From: Clavelina lepadiformis
Lineage: Eukaryota; Chordata; Ascidiacea; Aplousobranchia; Clavelinidae
Direction: 5' to 3'
DNA: 64,000 bases
Assembly (NCBI RefSeq): GCF_947623445.1
Contig: NC_135245.1
Coordinates: 379,501-443,500, forward strand
Shown: piece after piece, positions 56,201-64,000 of the stretch
How the letters are laid out: each line of letters starts with the position of its first letter
How positions within the stretch are numbered: position 1 is the first letter of the stretch
Notes under the pieces: model-generated
What the model was told of the DNA's origin: nothing
Seen by the model: the letters and a program-made list of their open reading frames with translations, nothing else
Databases searched by the model: none
Position numbers and translations under genes: made by a program

Positions 56201-58790
56201 GGTGATAGTCGTGGAATTCCCCTGCATCGATACCACACATTTCGCCTTTCGACTCAATTCTCTCTAAAAAGTAGCAAATGAAGAAATTAAACCAACTTAT
56301 GTCGGATGCTTAGAGCGAAGGTTGGTCCGTCTGAGACAATTGAATGACTTTATGATGCAATAATTGGTAGAGCTACCCCTAAATGTACTTGGTTGAAACC
56401 TTTTGACAACCATAGCAGGGGTTTGCACATGTATTTCATGGCAGTGGAATTTATACCTTCGTTTAACTTAACCGAACCAGCTGAGTTAAACAAATGTAAC
56501 ATTTCAGAGGGAAACATGTTGCATGGGTCTAGATCAAAAAGATCGAAGCAAACGCCATTTTCGTTCTTACAAAAGACATAGATACATTAGTCATGACGAA
56601 CAACTCCCATAGAGCTCGCAAAAGATGATTTTTTTAACCCGAGTTTATCAGGATAAAACGCAGCAGCTCACATGTCAAGGTTGCCATGAAACGATCAGAT
56701 TTGAAGCCTTCGCCGGTCTCTGACTTCTGACACAAAATCCTCTTGGACTATTATTTTAACCAAAATATTTAATTGAAAAAGAGATTTTGTGCCGGTATTA
56801 GCATTTGTGCCAATTAGCACCAACTTTCCCGCTACCATAATTTCTTTATAAATTGTATGAAAGTGCGTAGAGTCAATATTATGACGGCACAATGTGCTTA
56901 TGACACAACAAAAGCGACAGAAGGAACAGGATGTGGGCAAACAGAGATTGTTAAGTAAACAATGCTTTATTATTCGTTTACAAAGTCGATTGTGTTTCGT
57001 ATTAACAGGATGCGTTGTTGCTTTTGAGCCAAGGCCGTCATGTTGGTGGTTTCATGACATCAAAGCGCTTAGGCCAGAACGATCCCGGTCCGAGATGGGA
57101 AACACAGATCACGGTGACCTTGGAATTCGGGTCCATTTTAATTTTTAACTGATACATCCGACTTTCTGGTTAATTCCACACAAACTATAAACATTGGACT
57201 TTGTTGTCTGCTGTGCCCAAATATGAACTCACATTAAAATGGCAAAATAGAATCTTCGAGTGACGTGTTATGTAAGTCCTGTGTTACATTAACTCACTTA
57301 CATTAAGTAAAGGAACTTCACTTAACGAGTTTTCTTCGTGTGCGCTTGCATTGGAATCATTTCTTTCTTTGTAAATATTGCATCGTGACCTATGCCCTTG
57401 ATGAGGTCATAATAAATAGGAAACATTTATTGTGAAATGGTAGACCAGCTGTAACAGATATGGTGCAGGAATGTCCATAGATAAGCCATGAACCGACATC
57501 TCGTCTTAATTAAGTCGAGTTGATGTTTGTTTTTGGCGACCGAGCAAGGAATCATGACAAGAAAGTTTGTTTGCCGAAGCGAAGTTCCCACAAGCAGTCA
57601 GGTAGCTTCAACTTCTTCACAAGGAACTTGCCACAACGAGCGATGAGAAGACGGTTTGTGTTCAAAGCAATTTAATTGATTCAGTCTATCGTGGGATTTG
57701 TTTTTAACCCCAACACGATCTGTAAAAAGTAATTGTTGTCGCGGTTTCTGCCGATATTTATCGCTTTGAAAGAGTATCTGCGTTTCTCTGGCAACCAAAT
57801 AAAGCGCACGCAAGGCGCTATTTGTTTATTGAGCCAAGCGCTTGTGAAGGGAAGTTGAGCGATACGTGAGTGCTGATAAGTAACAAATTATGACGACGGA
57901 TATTTTGTATCTTATGAAACTCAACTATGAGGTCACTGCTGTCCTATCTATTTCAAATGCCTATTATGTCGTCACGATATCGCAACAATGTTCCCTGAGT
58001 TAACAAACGAGTGATCCGACACTAACGCAATTACTTCATTGTTTTGCACCGAAACGTCACAATTAAAATTAGATTAAAAGTTGAAGTGAACTGAGACTTG
58101 TGACGTAATATGATCCAAACAACTGAATTTTCCACAGACACCAAGATATCAATCGTAAAAAACAGGCAACAAACGACCAGTAGTAGAGGGTAAAATCACA
58201 CACACACACACACACACATCATACTGTAACAATAAAAATTCCCAAGCATTGTAAATTTTGTGAGATTCATGAAATTTCCAAAACTTTAATGACGTGTCTC
58301 ATTTAGAGCAAGTTTTGGTAAAAGGCCTCGCGCTAATCTCTAAATTTATGACGTACTGTCGCTTTTTAACGACGACCTCCGACCCCATGCTGGGAGGAAC
58401 ACAAAAGACGAACCTTCCCCATCCATTACTGCTCGTTGTAAAACAAAACGTCAAAGAAATTCTTTGCGAGACTTTGACCAGCTTCAACAGCTGCATCGGT
58501 TCCACATACAACGAAAAGCAACAACAGAAAAAAGGCAGATTGCAGCTTTAGAGAAGAAATAACTGTATTTCTCGAAATAAACCTCTGACAGTCTGACCAT
58601 TGGAAATTGTATTAACAGGTATATGTTGTAATTGCTGACCACTGGCAAAAATTTGTAAAAAGACACATTTGGTGTACAGCGCTGGTCGTAACGCCCTGGA
58701 TCTATCAGCAGGAGACTGAAATGAACTCACCTGGTTGAAAGGTCGCACCCTCACCGCTACTTTTATGCTATCTCCGCCCGATAAAGGCAT
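50209..58790 (-). CDS. KIF28: kinesin-3-type motor KIF28
   Basis: Microtubule motor; the rat homologue is linked to mitochondrial transport. Exons: 58790-58731, 56263-56075, 55758-55552, 55121-55035, 54920-54741, 54621-54522, 54385-54219, 54142-53938, 53867-53707, 53623-53496, 53286-53160, 53075-52884, 52353-52171, 52041-51878, 51758-51630, 51551-51417, 51346-51180, 50982-50867, 50790-50713, 50653-50590, 50507-50209 (1045 residues). The motor domain (about 1-360) has [13 protein letters not shown]-loop GQTGSGKS (about 110-117), switch [11 protein letters not shown], switch II DLAGSER and [16 protein letters not shown] coiled coil and FHA domain (about 453-560; [30 protein letters not shown]) follow, then the kinesin-3 neck/tail pattern [30 protein letters not shown] in the motor is characteristic of KIF28 rather than KIF1 or KIF13. 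All ATPase motifs are intact. Confidence 0.94.
51132..51196 (-). repeat. threefold tandem repeat of a 5' splice junction
   Basis: The end of KIF28 exon 17 and its donor are repeated about every 22 bases. On the coding strand the three units read TTGGGGTCTGCAAG/GTGATAG, TTTGGGTCTGCAAG/GTAATAG and TTGGGGTTTGCAAG/GTGTCCG. The frame-consistent donor is the first; reading through it gives a stop after a few codons. Confidence 0.75.
52485..52645 (-). repeat. dispersed repeat family 2, copy 2
   Basis: It lies in the KIF28 intron between exons 12 and 13 and is the inverted counterpart of 18055-18200 (shared strings are listed there). It contains a G-rich run near 52550. It is non-coding. Confidence 0.75.
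58197..58218. repeat. (CA)11 microsatellite
   Basis: Eleven uninterrupted CA units lie in the first intron of KIF28. Confidence 0.95.
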
Positions 58791-61319
58791 TATGATGTCA
58801 CAACTGAGGTTCTTCTCCTTATTTTGCTGGTTTTAACAGACCTGCAGTTGCAGGAAGGTGATTGCACATTGACCATGAACCAACTATACTTTAAACGCAA
58901 CGCTCTAAACACTAACTGAGGTTGTCTGGCAGCCCTCTTCCAAGCGAGTGAATTCCGCCTTCTTCGTAACCTCACATCCACTTCCACACCGTTGGCATAA
59001 AGGTTGTAGACCGCCACCTAACGGCTAATGAACTATTGCAACCTTTACCACTTTATATTTACGAGCAATTTGCCATAGAGACGCATTTCTTCATCAGTAA
59101 CGGAATATTAGAATGAAAACAAAATGGTCCTAAAAGTTTCATAAAAACTAATTTCTTGTGTCCTTTCTATTATTAACTCAGCAAGTTGTTGATTTCAGTG
59201 ACAGCTGACGCTGGCTGATGTGCACGCGACCGTTACATTTGATGGTTACTGAGCTAAAATTTTTTGGGAGACTTCCCACAATCTGAACCTTTCTGCTTAG
59301 AGTGATGAGCCAGACATAAAACCAGGCGCTCTAATCAACATCACATTCCTCATCTGGTTGTTAACAATCAATATTGTATAATTTTTCAAAAATATGATAA
59401 AACTGATAACAAGGAATGAAAAGAAACAAATAGCGACTGTACCGTTTTCGATACCAAACAAAGACAAGATTTTTAAAATTTCACGAGCACAGAACTTGCT
59501 AAAACATTTTATTTTTATTTTGAACAGAGTATAATATTTTTCTCAGAAGTAGATGCAGGTCAAAAATTTAAAAGACATGCATTTATTAAGCCTGTTGGCT
59601 TATTTGATAATTTAACTATTTAAAACAAAAAATCTATTTTACTTGGGAATACTCTTATATTCAAAATTGCATAAATCATAATTTAGAGCCTTTGAAATTT
59701 AATTTACCATAAAAAACATGTAATCCAACTGTTGGAAAACAATTTGAACCTATAGTGAGAGACAAGTACAGAAACAAGTTGATCTTACACGAAAAAAAAA
59801 ACTATTAACTGAACATTCGGGTAAAACATTTTTAAAAATAAATAATTCGTGGTTAGGTAGTTATCGGAAAAATAAAATCGCAAAAGATCTCAGTTTTTGG
59901 CCTTCATTCTGACATAGATCAAGGCTTTTGTTATGTCATAGAGTAGTCAAATTGCTTGACAACATGCTGCTGCTGTTGCTTTCTTTGCGCGGTAGCCGGT
60001 AGTCAACTGAAGTCAGAAGTGTAGGTCATAGGAGTTTAGCCTATATCCAGTTAGGCGTCATGTCATGAATAAACTGCGATTGCTTTAACTATAAAATATA
60101 CGTCAGCTCAATCATTAGCGTCCCGTAAAATTACGGTATCCTTTGTACCGCTAAGGCTAACCGTCAAACCAGTACCGTACTGGTTGCCGTGTTTGGGCAA
60201 TAGGCTGTCACCTATCAAGCTATTGGCAGTTAGAGCAATCTATTCAGTTGTAACAGATACATACGTGATGTATATAAGGACAAAGGTGGTAGGCCTATTG
60301 CTAAATTTATGAATTTGCGAATGTTGTCTGTGATTACCTTGTAATGAAATGATTGTTTATCGTTCCTTAGCCTGTAAGGACGACCACTTCAATTACAATG
60401 TTTGTCTGTAGAATTGCTTAATGTCCTCGAAATGAAATGAGTCTCAGGTCGTTGTTTCGCTTCTCTTAATCTTAGAATTAATTGTACACCTCGACAACTG
60501 TATAAACTGGTTATATTGAAGTTTCATTGAACGAATAAATCAAGATAGAACATTGTGACAGCTACAGCACAAAGACATGTTGCGGCGTTGAACGTAGAAA
60601 CCAAAAGGACTGAATAAATCAAAATGCACGCACAGGGGAAGCAGTCGATTACGTCACGCAGTGTTATGCTTCACTGATTCCATAGATGAGAATTCTATGT
60701 AGTACACAATTTTATATTATATTAAGTGATATATTTATCACAACCTGTAACATCACAAGAGCCTTGATCTACGCCACAATTAAGGCCAATTTTGCAATTT
60801 TATTTTGTTTATAATTACCTAACCAAGAACTATTTTTCAAAAATATTTTACCGGAATATGTAGTGAATGGTTTTCTTTCATACAAGATCAATTTGTTTTT
60901 GGACTTACCCCTCTCACTTTAAGCAAAATATTATTAACGTGTACCAAGTAAGGTTTGCACGTAGTACCACAGCAAGCTGACTTCGTAGTTTGTTAATAGT
61001 AAGTTGAATGTAAGTGTTTTGTGTGTGCCAGCGTCTATTTACCGGCTGCCAATTACCAAATTTGGATAAAGCTACCTCGGTAAACGGCGGCGGGTGATGC
61101 AGACTCATATTGTGACGTCATCTGGAAGTGCACTTGTATAGTAGACCCGGAAAATACGAATATGATCAACAGCAATAAGGCTAGCTTGTGAATTGAAATG
61201 CATGCTAACTTAAAACATATTAATTTTTCCAAATTAACCTAAAACTAATCCCCTCTGACCTAAACTCTCACCTTTTATGACTAAATTAAGTCAAAACTAA
61301 ATCTGAACAAAAAGAAACA

Positions 61320-61385
61320 GCAGCAAGATTTGAACCCAAGACCTCCAGCATACGAGTCCCATCATTAACTCCACGCCACCTCATT
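61320..61385 (-). repeat. tRNA-like SINE head, decayed
   Basis: On the minus strand the sequence reads GAGGTGGCGTGGAGTTAATG, then ACTCGTATGCTGGAGGTC, then GGGTTCAAATC. The last string matches the RNA polymerase III B box of tRNAs (GGTTCRANTC), and the first part loosely resembles an A box. The acceptor and T stems do not pair well, so this is more likely a tRNA-derived SINE fragment than a tRNA gene. Confidence 0.4.
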
Positions 61386-61511
61386 GCTTTCTTCCCCTCT
61401 TATATAACGACGGTGATAAACACATCAACGAAAATCTGTTCGTCACCGTATGTAAAAGGCTGCCACTATTTCACCGGAAGAAATTGTACTTTCTAAGCTA
61501 TAGTTTTCACA

Positions 61512-61705
61512 GCTTCTTGTTAACTTAAATGCTATGTCATGCCTCGTAACCTATATCTACCGTCTAATATGAATCTAACTTTAATTAAAGCCATAAGTAA
61601 CTAAAATCAACTTTCTGCGTTCCAATTCTCCCAACCTAACGGCTTATCTTTAACAACGGAACGCGTGACACACTTACGGTGAAAGAGTCACTCTCTTCTT
61701 ACTGC
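61512..61705 (+). repeat. dispersed AT-rich repeat, copy 2
   Basis: It matches 1577-1770 in the same orientation (strings listed there). The tRNA-like stretch at 61320-61385 lies shortly before it and could be the head of the same SINE, but the copy at 1577 lacks that head. Confidence 0.55.
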
Positions 61706-61970
61706 TGCATAAACCACATTCATTTTAAAATTCTTAATTGTGTGTGCATAATGTTTTGTTGAAAACTATCAAATTCCCAGACTACACTGGAACTCCTTTC
61801 ATTGGAATTTTGGAAACACTGCATAATAAATTGATAACACTCGGTGCATGCTGCTGAGAACAAGTCATAAGCTGGTGATCCTATCATTTTTGGTCGCTTA
61901 GCATTTTAAAAACTTTTGTTATTTTTCTCAGAACTTCCTCATTTTTGTTACTGGTTTTTATTTAAGTACA

Positions 61971-63907
<1,937 letters not shown>

Positions 63908-64000
63908 TAACAGAATACATGCCCTAGAATCTACCCTATTTTATCTTAAGGAAACCGTACAACCTTCGTTACAAACAATTCTTCACCTTGTTCAGATACT

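Larger units (their letters stand above)
58791..61970. other. intergenic spacer between divergent KIF28 and TSTD2
   Basis: About 3.2 kb between two gene starts that point away from each other. No exon is supported. It contains a tRNA-like (SINE-type) stretch near 61320-61385, one copy of an AT-rich dispersed repeat (61512-61705) and a TGACGTCA at 61113. Promoters of both genes are expected here. Confidence 0.55.

Noticed and set aside
61320-61385. Functional tRNA gene on the minus strand
   Set aside because: A B-box-like word is present, but the T stem and acceptor stem do not pair and the sequence lies beside a dispersed repeat, so a SINE remnant is more likely.

Overview
The window looks like a 64 kb piece of an invertebrate-chordate genome, most likely a tunicate of the Ciona type. 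It is AT-rich and has intron-dense genes with clear gt..ag junctions. It carries clear animal orthologues (MSK kinase, RBBP6, KIF28 kinesin, TSTD2), small DNA-transposon derivatives and a great excess of the palindrome TGACGTCA. The species is inferred from style and gene content, not proven. Exon models were built by eye. For each multi-exon gene complete in the window, the exon lengths sum to a whole number of codons.

Layout. 1-255 (-): first two coding exons of a four-TM MS4A/CD20-like gene that runs off the left edge. 4216-11685 (-): mitogen- and stress-activated kinase (RPS6KA5/4 type, two kinase domains). 15943-17794 (+): a second, complete MS4A-like gene, so two related genes flank the kinase. 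19215-30852 (-): RBBP6 in 19 exons (DWNN, zinc knuckle, RING, RS/lysine-rich tail). 31589-32407 (-): decayed Gag relic of a Ty3/Gypsy-like retrotransposon. 35982-37304 (+): unrecognised 440-residue basic/serine-rich protein. 37790-41967 (-): 666-residue coiled-coil protein with a C-terminal CAP-Gly domain, head-to-head with 42361-43661 (+), a 278-residue NHL-repeat propeller. 45906-49371 (+): rhodopsin-class peptide-type GPCR with a very long second extracellular loop. 50209-58790 (-): complete KIF28-type kinesin (motor, FHA, tail) in 21 exons. 61971 to the right edge (+): 5' part of TSTD2 (zinc finger, YceA-like region, rhodanese).

Mobile DNA is modest but informative. There are two hAT-type non-autonomous elements with perfect 8-bp target duplications (29037-29643 inside an RBBP6 intron, keeping part of a BED finger; 62600-63098 inside a TSTD2 intron). 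Three families of dispersed repeat occur in two copies each (2577-3055 / 26890-27411; 18055-18200 / 52485-52645; 1577-1770 / 61512-61705). The genes do not form an operon or a single pathway; they are ordinary neighbours. The most unusual window-wide signal is the 31 copies of TGACGTCA, concentrated between 35.9 and 50.4 kb, in coding sequence and at intron ends as well as in spacers.
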